A stretch of 5,236 nucleotides of DNA from Singulisphaera sp. GP187 (lineage in GTDB: Bacteria > Planctomycetota > Phycisphaerae > Phycisphaerales > SM1A02). The DNA is taken from contig CAMDEL010000126.1 of assembly GCA_945896765.1 (NCBI GenBank), forward strand, positions 1 through 5,236, read 5' to 3'. Positions 1-5,236 of this stretch are shown here, piece after piece (positions within the stretch are counted from its first letter, which is position 1; the number at the start of each line of letters is the position of its first letter). The translations under genes were made by a program, and so were the position numbers. Under the pieces are notes generated by a model. It saw only the letters and a program-made list of their open reading frames with translations. It made no database searches and had not been told where the DNA came from.

Positions 1-1
1 C

Positions 2-133
2 ACACTGGTCTGCCCAGTCGATCGATGCATCACGATGGTGGAAGTTCCAACTGGAAAACCGCCGATGACTTGGGTCGAATATCAATCCAAAGTCGCCAGC
101 GGAGAGATGAAGCCTCTGCCTCCGCATCATTAA
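2..133 (+). CDS. preA: NAD-dependent dihydropyrimidine dehydrogenase subunit PreA, C-terminal end (partial)
   Basis: This frame is open from the left edge to a TAA at 131-133 and encodes 43 residues; the start lies outside the window. It begins TLVCPVDRCITMVEV and continues with GKPPMTWVEYQ. The CPVDRC segment is the end of a 4Fe-4S ferredoxin motif, and base 1 is a C that would fit the last base of a preceding cysteine codon. In PreA-type dihydropyrimidine dehydrogenases the C-terminal ferredoxin domain ends in a similar C-x3-C-P-x3-C stretch, followed by a short tail with a GKPxMTW-like segment. PreA, with the flavoprotein PreT, reduces uracil and thymine to dihydropyrimidines in the cytoplasm. 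The downstream dihydropyrimidinase supports the call. The call rests on a short tail recognised from memory; another ferredoxin-domain protein remains possible. The gene ends convergently 26 bp from the minus-strand reductase, and I see no clear terminator hairpin between them. Confidence 0.7.
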   Translation, partial: TLVCPVDRCITMVEVPTGKPPMTWVEYQSKVASGEMKPLPPHH

Positions 134-159
134 AAACATACGCGGCGGATTGTGGGAAA

Positions 160-945
160 TCAGACCGCTAGAGAAGCATTCGATCGCAATCGTTCGATTG
201 AGAGCCCGCCAACGACGACACAAGTCACAGCAGAATGACCCAAAATCCAAGGGATTGCTGCGCCTGGATCGAGCGTACCGCTGGCAAGTGGTTTCTTGAC
301 AAAGATTGCCTTGCCCACTTTTTCTGCAGCGACAAGAATTGCGAGCATCTCTTGCGCCTTGGGATGAAATTCAAGCATCAATGCATCGACTCGAGGATCG
401 AGCAACGCCACCGCAGCACCTTCGGGAGACTTTGGCGAAAAACCGATTGCGCCAATCTTGTCAGTTGACTTGAGAGAATCAAGCGCGGCGATCGCACCGC
501 CATCACGCAGAATGGCGAGGTCGGATCCATCAGAATGAATCCAAACCAGATTGACTGATTCACTTTGCAGACGAGCAAGGCTTTCTTGAACGCTCTTAGA
601 AATTGCTGTGCGCGAGAAGTCGTATTGCGAAACTCCATCTGCAAATTGCTCTCCAGCTTTTGTCGAGAGAAAAACTTTTTGGCGCACTGCAGGATCGAGT
701 CCTGCCAACGCAAGTCCCACGCGATACTCGCTCAATCCATATGCTGGGGCAGTGTCGATTGCGTGAACGCCAAGGGCAAGCACGTTGCGTACGAGCACAA
801 CGGAGTCCGCTTCACTTGGAAGTTCATAAGCTTGAGGATATTTTGCTCCTTGATTGCGGCCAATTTTGAATGCGCCCCATCCGATAGCAGTGACTGATCG
901 ACCCAAGCGCACAGAAGTTCGAAGTGGAATGTTCAAAGCACTCAT
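160..945 (-). CDS. Short aldo/keto reductase
   Basis: The gene encodes a 261-residue cytoplasmic NAD(P)H-dependent oxidoreductase of the aldo/keto reductase superfamily (TIM barrel). The catalytic tetrad is visible: Asp64 and Tyr69 in HAIDTAPAYG, Lys96 in FLSTKAG and His137 in LVWIHSDG. The cofactor side of the barrel appears as IGFS (167-170), the FVKKPLASG segment (215-223) and the VVVGGLSIERLRSN tail (243-256). The protein lacks the long C-terminal substrate loop of classical members (about 300-330 residues), so it belongs with the short forms. I chose the ATG at 943-945 because it overlaps the TGA of the upstream FAD oxidoreductase as ATGA, implying translational coupling. Another ATG lies at 958-960, and the open frame runs back to 1107, but those earlier starts lie inside the upstream gene. 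Substrate is unknown; reduction of a semialdehyde or dehydrogenation of a sugar or hydroxy acid are both possible. Confidence 0.88.
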   Translation of the reverse strand: MSALNIPLRTSVRLGRSVTAIGWGAFKIGRNQGAKYPQAYELPSEADSVVLVRNVLALGVHAIDTAPAYGLSEYRVGLALAGLDPAVRQKVFLSTKAGEQFADGVSQYDFSRTAISKSVQESLARLQSESVNLVWIHSDGSDLAILRDGGAIAALDSLKSTDKIGAIGFSPKSPEGAAVALLDPRVDALMLEFHPKAQEMLAILVAAEKVGKAIFVKKPLASGTLDPGAAIPWILGHSAVTCVVVGGLSIERLRSNASLAV

Positions 946-2117
946 GAAATTGCATCCCATGAAAGTGTCGCAACTTCCCACGGTCTTTGCGCGAATTCCG
1001 GCGCTGGAACATCGCTTGGCCAGTGCGCTGTGGGATATTCGCTCGCAGCGATGGATGCTGCGATTTCTGCCGCGATCACCGGCGCCAATACAAGTTTGAT
1101 CGGCCACACAATTGTGACTCCGCCAGTTGTGCGCGTGAATGCGCGCGGCGGTCGACGACCATCTCCAGTGCGCGGCTCTGAACGATCCACGTCATAGCTT
1201 GCGAATGAGCACCCTTGCAAATTGAGCTTTGGAATCGCACTGCGAAGTTCTGCAATTGCATGCGTACGAAAATTTTCGAGCGTCATGCGAGGACCATCTT
1301 CTGCGATTTGACCTCCGATATGCCAAACGACTTCATCACTGGAGATTCGGTCGCTTGTGATCGTGACGCGTGTCTTGGCGCCATCAATGCAGTGACCGAA
1401 AACCATTTCGAGTGGACCACGAATCATCGCTTGACGAAGCGGTCTTCGCTGCATTTCGCATGCAATACCTGCTGACTTACAAAGCGCTTCATTTCCAGCA
1501 CCTGCAGTCAAGATAAGTTGGCGCGCGAAAACGCTCACCAGACGCCCGCCGACAATTTCAATCCGCTGCAGTCCATTTTCTCCAACGATGCGGCGGACAT
1601 TGCCCAGAGCGATGCATCCAGCATGCCGCTTTGCGAGAACTTGTAAAAGTGAACGAGGATCGATCACAGTTTCCGCAAGTGTGAGCACTTCGCCGCCAAC
1701 ATCTTTCAGCCACACTGGTCGCGCATCATTCGAAACTGGCTCTGGCCGAGTGCGCAGCGCGACCTTTGCACCAAGCATTCCTGCAACACCTGCGAGACCT
1801 GCTGTGCGCCAGAGATAGCAGTGATCTGCAAGTTTGCGAACCGTACGCAAATCGGTTCCATCGCCCGAAAGCATTTTCGACCAGAGCGATGCAGCCGCTG
1901 CTGCCTCGGTTGCATCATCGCCTGCAAGACCGCCGAGCGAATACTTCACCCCAGCATGCAGAATGCCTTGGCTTGATGTCGTCTGCCCATATCCAAGAGC
2001 TGTTGACTCGATCAACAACGCAGAAATACCCTTGCGTACAAGTGAATCCAACAGAAAAAGTCCAGCGCAACCTGCGCCGACAATCAACACATCCACAGTA
2101 GGAATTTCTTGGCTCAT
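942..2117 (-). CDS. FAD-dependent oxidoreductase (DAO / glycerol-3-phosphate dehydrogenase-like)
   Basis: This 391-residue protein starts with a Rossmann dinucleotide fold. DVLIVGAGCAGL (9-20) gives the GxGxxG loop, and Glu37 in LLIES is the acidic residue expected to bind the FAD ribose. TSSQGILHAGVKY (47-59) resembles the flavin-contacting segment of GlpA- and L-2-hydroxyglutarate-oxidase-like enzymes. LILTAGAGNE (201-210) is the second FAD-binding strand, and RTGDGRRPPRAF (316-327) lies near the C-terminal flavin site. I see no signal peptide or transmembrane segment, so a cytoplasmic or peripheral enzyme is likely. The expected reaction is oxidation of an amine or hydroxy acid with transfer of electrons from FAD to oxygen or a quinone; the substrate cannot be read from sequence. 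ATG at 2115-2117 is preferred because the Rossmann strand follows directly; a GTG at 2165 would add 16 unlikely residues. It is first in a two-gene unit with the aldo/keto reductase and diverges from the dehydrogenase gene. Confidence 0.85.
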   Translation of the reverse strand: MSQEIPTVDVLIVGAGCAGLFLLDSLVRKGISALLIESTALGYGQTTSSQGILHAGVKYSLGGLAGDDATEAAAAASLWSKMLSGDGTDLRTVRKLADHCYLWRTAGLAGVAGMLGAKVALRTRPEPVSNDARPVWLKDVGGEVLTLAETVIDPRSLLQVLAKRHAGCIALGNVRRIVGENGLQRIEIVGGRLVSVFARQLILTAGAGNEALCKSAGIACEMQRRPLRQAMIRGPLEMVFGHCIDGAKTRVTITSDRISSDEVVWHIGGQIAEDGPRMTLENFRTHAIAELRSAIPKLNLQGCSFASYDVDRSEPRTGDGRRPPRAFTRTTGGVTIVWPIKLVLAPVIAAEIAASIAASEYPTAHWPSDVPAPEFAQRPWEVATLSWDAIS

Positions 2118-2210
2118 ATGCGTTCGAATCGGGATAGTAACACTCGCCGAACCTGTTTCGCACACTTGCTCTTCGATAGACTATCGATCGATTCGAATTC
2201 GAGAACCACA
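2118..2210. promoter_or_regulatory. Divergent intergenic region, likely bidirectional promoter
   Basis: This 93 bp gap separates the start codons of two divergent transcription units, so it should carry promoters for both. I cannot point to a convincing -35/-10 pair at proper spacing on either strand; TTGCTC (2166-2171) and TATCGA (2182-2187) are only 10 bp apart. The half nearest the dehydrogenase start is dense in palindromes (2173-2202), which could be operator sites. A weak GAGA (2201-2206 region) precedes the ATG at 2211; no Shine-Dalgarno is seen before the minus-strand ATG. Confidence 0.5.
2173..2187. repeat. Perfect inverted repeat with 7 bp arms, candidate operator
   Basis: The sequence TCGATAG-A-CTATCGA is a perfect inverted repeat with 7 bp arms around one base, 24 bp upstream of the dehydrogenase ATG. 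It runs into a second palindrome, ATCGATCGAT (2183-2192), which abuts a third, TCGAATTCGA (2193-2202). The geometry suits a dimeric transcription regulator. The window is generally rich in GATC and TCGA words, so part of this may be compositional. Confidence 0.4.
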
Positions 2211-3704
2211 ATGCAAACTACCGCAACTCTTTCACCGTGCCCGCTCTTCATTGGCGGCGAATGGATCACCCCCAACATTGCAACAACGCCAGTCTTTAAT
2301 CCTTCAACTGGAGAATTGATTGCCAACTGTCCTGTTGGAGGAAAAGTCGAAGTCGATGCTGCAGTCGAAGCAGCTGCTGATGCATTTCCTGCATGGGCTC
2401 AGACGCCAGCGATCGAGCGCGCACGAATCTTTTTTCGCTACCGACAACTGATCGAAGCAAATTTTGATCGACTCTGTGTCGCAGTTTCGCGAGAGCATGG
2501 AAAGACATTGGCCGAAGCGCGCGGAAGTGTCTATAGAGGTCTAGAGAACATCGAGTATGCCTGCGGAATTCCATCGCTGTTGATGGGCGATACTTTGGAG
2601 ATCGCACGAGGCGTGGACTGCGAAACATCGCATCAACCTCTTGGAGTCTGCGTTGGAATCACGCCGTTCAACTTTCCCATTATGGTTCCGCTGTGGATGT
2701 TTCCTGTCGCGATTGCGTGCGGGAATACATATGTCTTGAAGCCGAGTGAAAAAGTTCCACTTGGGGCGGTGATGCTTGCGGAATTACTGATCGAAGCTGG
2801 ACTGCCAAAGGGAGTTTTTAATCTTGTTCACGGCGGCCGCGAAAGTGTTGATGCGCTCTTGACGCATCCCAAAGTCAAGGCGATTTCATTCGTTGGTTCG
2901 ACGCCGATTGCAAAGTACATCTATGAAACTGGCACAAAGCATGGTAAGCGTGTGCAAGCGAATGGCGGCGCAAAGAATTACATCGTCATCATGCCCGACG
3001 CGGATGTTCCAAAGACTGTCGAAGCACTTGCCACAGCTGCATTCGGTTGCGCAGGTGAAAGGTGCATGGCTGGTTCAACAGCGTTGACTGTTGGCGTTGC
3101 CGCTGAACGACTTCTGCCCTCATTGGTTGAAGCTGCGAAAAATATTCGTGTTGGTCCAACGGATCGAAAAAACCAGCCGGATATGGGACCAGTCATCACC
3201 GCGCAACACCGAGATCGAGTCGTCGAGCTTGTTTCCAAGGGCGAACAAGAAGGCGCGAAAATCATTTGCGACGGGCGTGGAGTGAAAGTTCCAGATGCTC
3301 CCAAAGGCTTTTATGTCGGAGCAACGATTGTCGATCAAGTCGCGGCAGAAATGACTATTGCGCGCGAAGAAGTTTTTGGTCCTGTACTGAATGTGATGCG
3401 GATGAACGATCTTGATCATGCGATTGAATTGGCGAATAAATCCAGCTTTGGAAATGGCGCAGCGATCTTCACGAATTCTGGCTTCGCAGCACGAGAATTT
3501 CGGCACCGCGTGAAGGCTGGAATGGTTGGAATCAATGTGGGCGTTCCCGCAACAATGGCGATGTTTCCATTCACTGGCTGGGATGAATCATTTTATGGCG
3601 ACTTGCATATTCAAGGACGCGAAGGTGTGCAATTCTTCACGCAGCAGAAGGTCGTCTCGACGCGTTGGTTTGGCGGAAACGCGGCGGATGTCTGGCGCAA
3701 ATGA
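2211..3704 (+). CDS. mmsA: CoA-acylating (methyl)malonate-semialdehyde dehydrogenase
   Basis: This 497-residue enzyme oxidises malonic or methylmalonic semialdehyde with NAD+ and CoA, giving acetyl-CoA or propionyl-CoA and releasing the carboxyl carbon. It has full family length. Landmarks: FIGGEW (13-18), HGKTLAEARGSVYRGLENIE (96-115), TPFNFPIMVP with the oxyanion Asn154, the NAD-binding FVGS (227-230), catalytic Cys285 in GCAGERCMAGS, and Glu387 in EEVFGP. At the position of the usual ALDH general-base Glu (LELGGK) there is Asn251 in ANGGAK, as expected for the CoA-dependent subfamily. Arg284 next to the nucleophile, and probably Arg109, match residues linked to carboxylate binding in IolA. 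FPFTGW and the FYGDLHIQGREGVQFFTQQK block are typical family signatures. The ATG at 2211 gives a normal N-terminus; the frame is open back to 2109, but that stretch has no family likeness. The stop overlaps the next ATG. Next to a dihydropyrimidinase, a role in beta-alanine or beta-aminoisobutyrate breakdown is more likely than in valine or inositol breakdown. Confidence 0.93.
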   Translation: MQTTATLSPCPLFIGGEWITPNIATTPVFNPSTGELIANCPVGGKVEVDAAVEAAADAFPAWAQTPAIERARIFFRYRQLIEANFDRLCVAVSREHGKTLAEARGSVYRGLENIEYACGIPSLLMGDTLEIARGVDCETSHQPLGVCVGITPFNFPIMVPLWMFPVAIACGNTYVLKPSEKVPLGAVMLAELLIEAGLPKGVFNLVHGGRESVDALLTHPKVKAISFVGSTPIAKYIYETGTKHGKRVQANGGAKNYIVIMPDADVPKTVEALATAAFGCAGERCMAGSTALTVGVAAERLLPSLVEAAKNIRVGPTDRKNQPDMGPVITAQHRDRVVELVSKGEQEGAKIICDGRGVKVPDAPKGFYVGATIVDQVAAEMTIAREEVFGPVLNVMRMNDLDHAIELANKSSFGNGAAIFTNSGFAAREFRHRVKAGMVGINVGVPATMAMFPFTGWDESFYGDLHIQGREGVQFFTQQKVVSTRWFGGNAADVWRK

Positions 3705-5086
3705 CAACATTGCTTATCCAAGGCGGCGAGATCGTCACCGACACCAAACGCTTTCGTGGTGATGTTCTGTGCAAAGACGATGTGATTTCGCAGATCGGTG
3801 AAAACCTCGTTGCACCCGCAGGCGCAACGATCGTCAACGCAAAGGGAAAGTTTGTCTTCCCTGGATTCATCGATCCTCATGTACATATCTATTTGCCGTT
3901 CATGGGGACATATGCGAAAGACACATACGAAAGTGCCAGTCGCGCTGCGTTGATTGGGGGGACGACCACGATGATTGAGATGTGTTGTCCAGCGCGAAGT
4001 GATGATCCAATCGAGGCGTTTGATCTGTGGATGTCGAAAGCGGTCGGAAAATCTGCGTGTGATTTTTCGTTTCACATGGGCGTTACAAAGTTTGATGACG
4101 CGACAGAAGCGAAGCTGACCGAAATCGTTCGGCGTGGCATTGCCTCATTCAAGATTTTCCTTGCATACAAAGGTGCATTTGGCATCGATGACGGTGAGCT
4201 GTATCGCACGCTGCGATTGGCAAAGAAACTTGGCGTGATCGTCACGGCGCACTGCGAGAATGAAACACTTGTCGCTGAAAAATCTCGCGAACTTCTTGCT
4301 GCAGGAAAAACCGATCCTTCTCAACATCATGAGAGCCGCCCGCCTCAGGTCGAAGCAGATGGAGTTCATCACTTGATGTCCTTCGCGGAAATGACTGGAG
4401 CTGCGACATACATCGTGCATCTCAGTTGTGCAGAGGCGCTTGAGCGTGCTCTTTCAGCGAGGGCTCGCGGCGTGAGAGTCAACATCGAAACGCTCATTCA
4501 ATACCTCACACTTTCCAAGAGCGATGCCGAGCGGCCGAACTTCGAAGGTGCGAAATTTGTGATGTCTCCCCCGCTGCGCGATGCTCGCAATCAGGCAATC
4601 TTGTGGAAGGCTCTGCAGGAAGGGGAAATTGACACGGTCGCAACTGATCATGCGCCATTTGATTTTGCAACGCAGAAGCAAATGGGTCGCGAGGACTTCA
4701 CTCGAATTCCAAATGGCATTCCTTCCCTCGAAGATCGAATTCGGTTGCTTTACACGTATGGAGTCTGCAGTGGAAAAATGGATCTCTGCACGATGGTCCG
4801 TGTCGCAAGTACGAATGTTGCAAAATGCTTCGACTTGTATCCCAGCAAAGGATCGATTGAAGTTGGAGCAGATGCGGATCTTGTCGTGTTCGATCCCGAA
4901 TATCGTGGGACTATTTCAGCCGCCACCCACTCGATGAATGTGGATTACAGTGCATTTGAGGGTTGGGCCGTTCAAGGATGCGCGACGGAAGTCGCAGTGC
5001 GTGGACAACTCGCGGTCCGCGGTGGAATATTCGTCGGAGAAATCGGCCGAGGTCAGTTTCTCAAGCGCAAACCAAGCCATTTTTAG
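3701..5086 (+). CDS. hydA: Dihydropyrimidinase / D-hydantoinase
   Basis: This 461-residue cyclic amidohydrolase hydrolyses 5,6-dihydrouracil, dihydrothymine or 5-substituted hydantoins to N-carbamoyl amino acids. All binuclear-metal ligands are present: His60 and His62 in GFIDPHVH, the carbamylated Lys151 in SFKIFLAYKG, His184 in TAHCEN, His240 in IVHLSC and Asp316 in ATDHAPF. Substrate-binding residues Tyr156, Ser289 (MSPPLR) and Asn338 (IPNG) are also present. Each falls one residue after the D-hydantoinase numbering as I recall it. The C-terminal strand GSIEVGADADLVVFDP returns to the small beta-domain as usual. Length matches the family. ATG 3701 overlaps the preceding TGA (3702-3704) as ATGA; a TTG at 3665 would add 12 unneeded residues. 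Unusual is IEMCCPAR (92-99), where the family commonly has a hydrophobic IID-x-V/I-x-P segment. The gene is probably co-transcribed with the dehydrogenase. Dihydropyrimidinase is favoured over a dedicated hydantoinase from context; allantoinase is less likely. Confidence 0.9.
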   Translation: MTTLLIQGGEIVTDTKRFRGDVLCKDDVISQIGENLVAPAGATIVNAKGKFVFPGFIDPHVHIYLPFMGTYAKDTYESASRAALIGGTTTMIEMCCPARSDDPIEAFDLWMSKAVGKSACDFSFHMGVTKFDDATEAKLTEIVRRGIASFKIFLAYKGAFGIDDGELYRTLRLAKKLGVIVTAHCENETLVAEKSRELLAAGKTDPSQHHESRPPQVEADGVHHLMSFAEMTGAATYIVHLSCAEALERALSARARGVRVNIETLIQYLTLSKSDAERPNFEGAKFVMSPPLRDARNQAILWKALQEGEIDTVATDHAPFDFATQKQMGREDFTRIPNGIPSLEDRIRLLYTYGVCSGKMDLCTMVRVASTNVAKCFDLYPSKGSIEVGADADLVVFDPEYRGTISAATHSMNVDYSAFEGWAVQGCATEVAVRGQLAVRGGIFVGEIGRGQFLKRKPSHF

Positions 5087-5140
5087 CCGCGTAGCGGACT
5101 TTGCATTCATCGGGGCGGATCGACCGATACAAACAGACCC
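5087..5140. other. Short intergenic gap with a weak hairpin
   Basis: The 54 bp gap holds CCGC-GTA-GCGG (5087-5097), a 4 bp stem directly after the stop codon with no T-tract, and a weak ATCGG/CCGAT pair (5109-5128). Neither is a convincing terminator. No strong ribosome binding site precedes 5141. Read-through from the hydantoinase gene into the transporter gene is likely. Confidence 0.35.
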
Positions 5141-5236
5141 ATGATGACACAACACCCCCTCGATGTACAAACTGGAATTGAAGATTCGCATCTGTATAGC
5201 GTTGATCTTGCGCCAGTTTCGAAGGCGGATCGCAAG
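5141..5236 (+). CDS. NCS1-family nucleobase/hydantoin/allantoin permease, N-terminus (partial)
   Basis: The frame opens with two ATG codons (5141 and 5144) and continues without a stop to the right edge, giving 32 residues. The segment HLYSVDLAPVSKADRK matches the cytoplasmic N-terminal motif of bacterial NCS1 symporters, typically of the form LYNxDLAPxxxxxRTW, found just before the first transmembrane helix. Those proteins import uracil, cytosine, allantoin, purines or hydantoins with a proton or sodium ion. The site beside a dihydropyrimidinase and a PreA-like end suits an importer of pyrimidines or hydantoins. No membrane segment lies inside the window, so the call depends on this one motif plus context. 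Either ATG could be the start. Confidence 0.72.
   Translation, partial: MMTQHPLDVQTGIEDSHLYSVDLAPVSKADRK

Noticed and set aside
134..159. Possible terminator in the convergent gap
   Set aside because: No stem with a T-tract could be drawn on either strand.
565..897. Plus-strand open frames antisense to the reductase and flavoenzyme genes
   Set aside because: They are shadows of strongly recognisable minus-strand genes and have no protein-family features of their own.
946..1107. N-terminal extension of the aldo/keto reductase frame (54 residues)
   Set aside because: It lies wholly inside the flavoenzyme gene, is rich in Cys, Arg and Ser without family likeness, and the ATGA overlap gives a better start.
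1713..1722. CACACTGGTC repeated from positions 1-10
   Set aside because: A 10 bp chance match between two coding regions with no extension on either side.
2118..2165. GTG-initiated extension of the flavoenzyme
   Set aside because: The 16 extra residues add nothing before the FAD-binding strand and would consume the divergent promoter region.
2109..2210. Upstream extension of the dehydrogenase frame
   Set aside because: The residues are rich in Arg and Ser with no dehydrogenase similarity, and the frame would overlap the start of the divergent gene. ATG 2211 gives a normal family length.
5087..5097. CCGC-GTA-GCGG hairpin as a rho-independent terminator
   Set aside because: The stem is only 4 bp and is followed by GACTTTGC rather than a run of T.

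Overview
The window reads as part of a bacterial locus for reductive pyrimidine (or hydantoin) catabolism. All five start regions lack a strong Shine-Dalgarno sequence and base composition is moderate. A Planctomycetota-like source would fit both, but that placement is an inference from style only and is weak.

Layout: (1) Positions 2-133, plus strand, hold the last 43 codons of a gene whose end matches the C-terminal ferredoxin part of the dihydropyrimidine dehydrogenase subunit PreA. (2) After a 26 bp convergent gap, a two-gene minus-strand unit occupies 160-2117. An FAD-dependent oxidoreductase of the DAO/GlpA-like fold is upstream, and a short aldo/keto reductase overlaps it by ATGA. (3) A 93 bp divergent intergenic region (2118-2210) carries three adjacent palindromes. 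(4) A plus-strand unit follows: a CoA-acylating (methyl)malonate-semialdehyde dehydrogenase (2211-3704), a dihydropyrimidinase/D-hydantoinase overlapping it by ATGA (3701-5086), and, after 54 bp, the first 32 codons of what looks like an NCS1-family nucleobase/hydantoin/allantoin permease (5141 to the edge).

How the genes fit together: the permease would import uracil, thymine or hydantoins. PreA (with a PreT partner expected to the left) would reduce the pyrimidine to its 5,6-dihydro form. The dihydropyrimidinase opens the ring to an N-carbamoyl-beta-amino acid. A beta-ureidopropionase and a transaminase, not in this window, would then give malonic or methylmalonic semialdehyde, which the dehydrogenase converts to acetyl-CoA or propionyl-CoA. 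The FAD oxidoreductase/aldo-keto reductase pair has no assigned step in this pathway and is the least explained part of the window. I saw no RNA genes, mobile elements, CRISPR arrays or convincing terminators.
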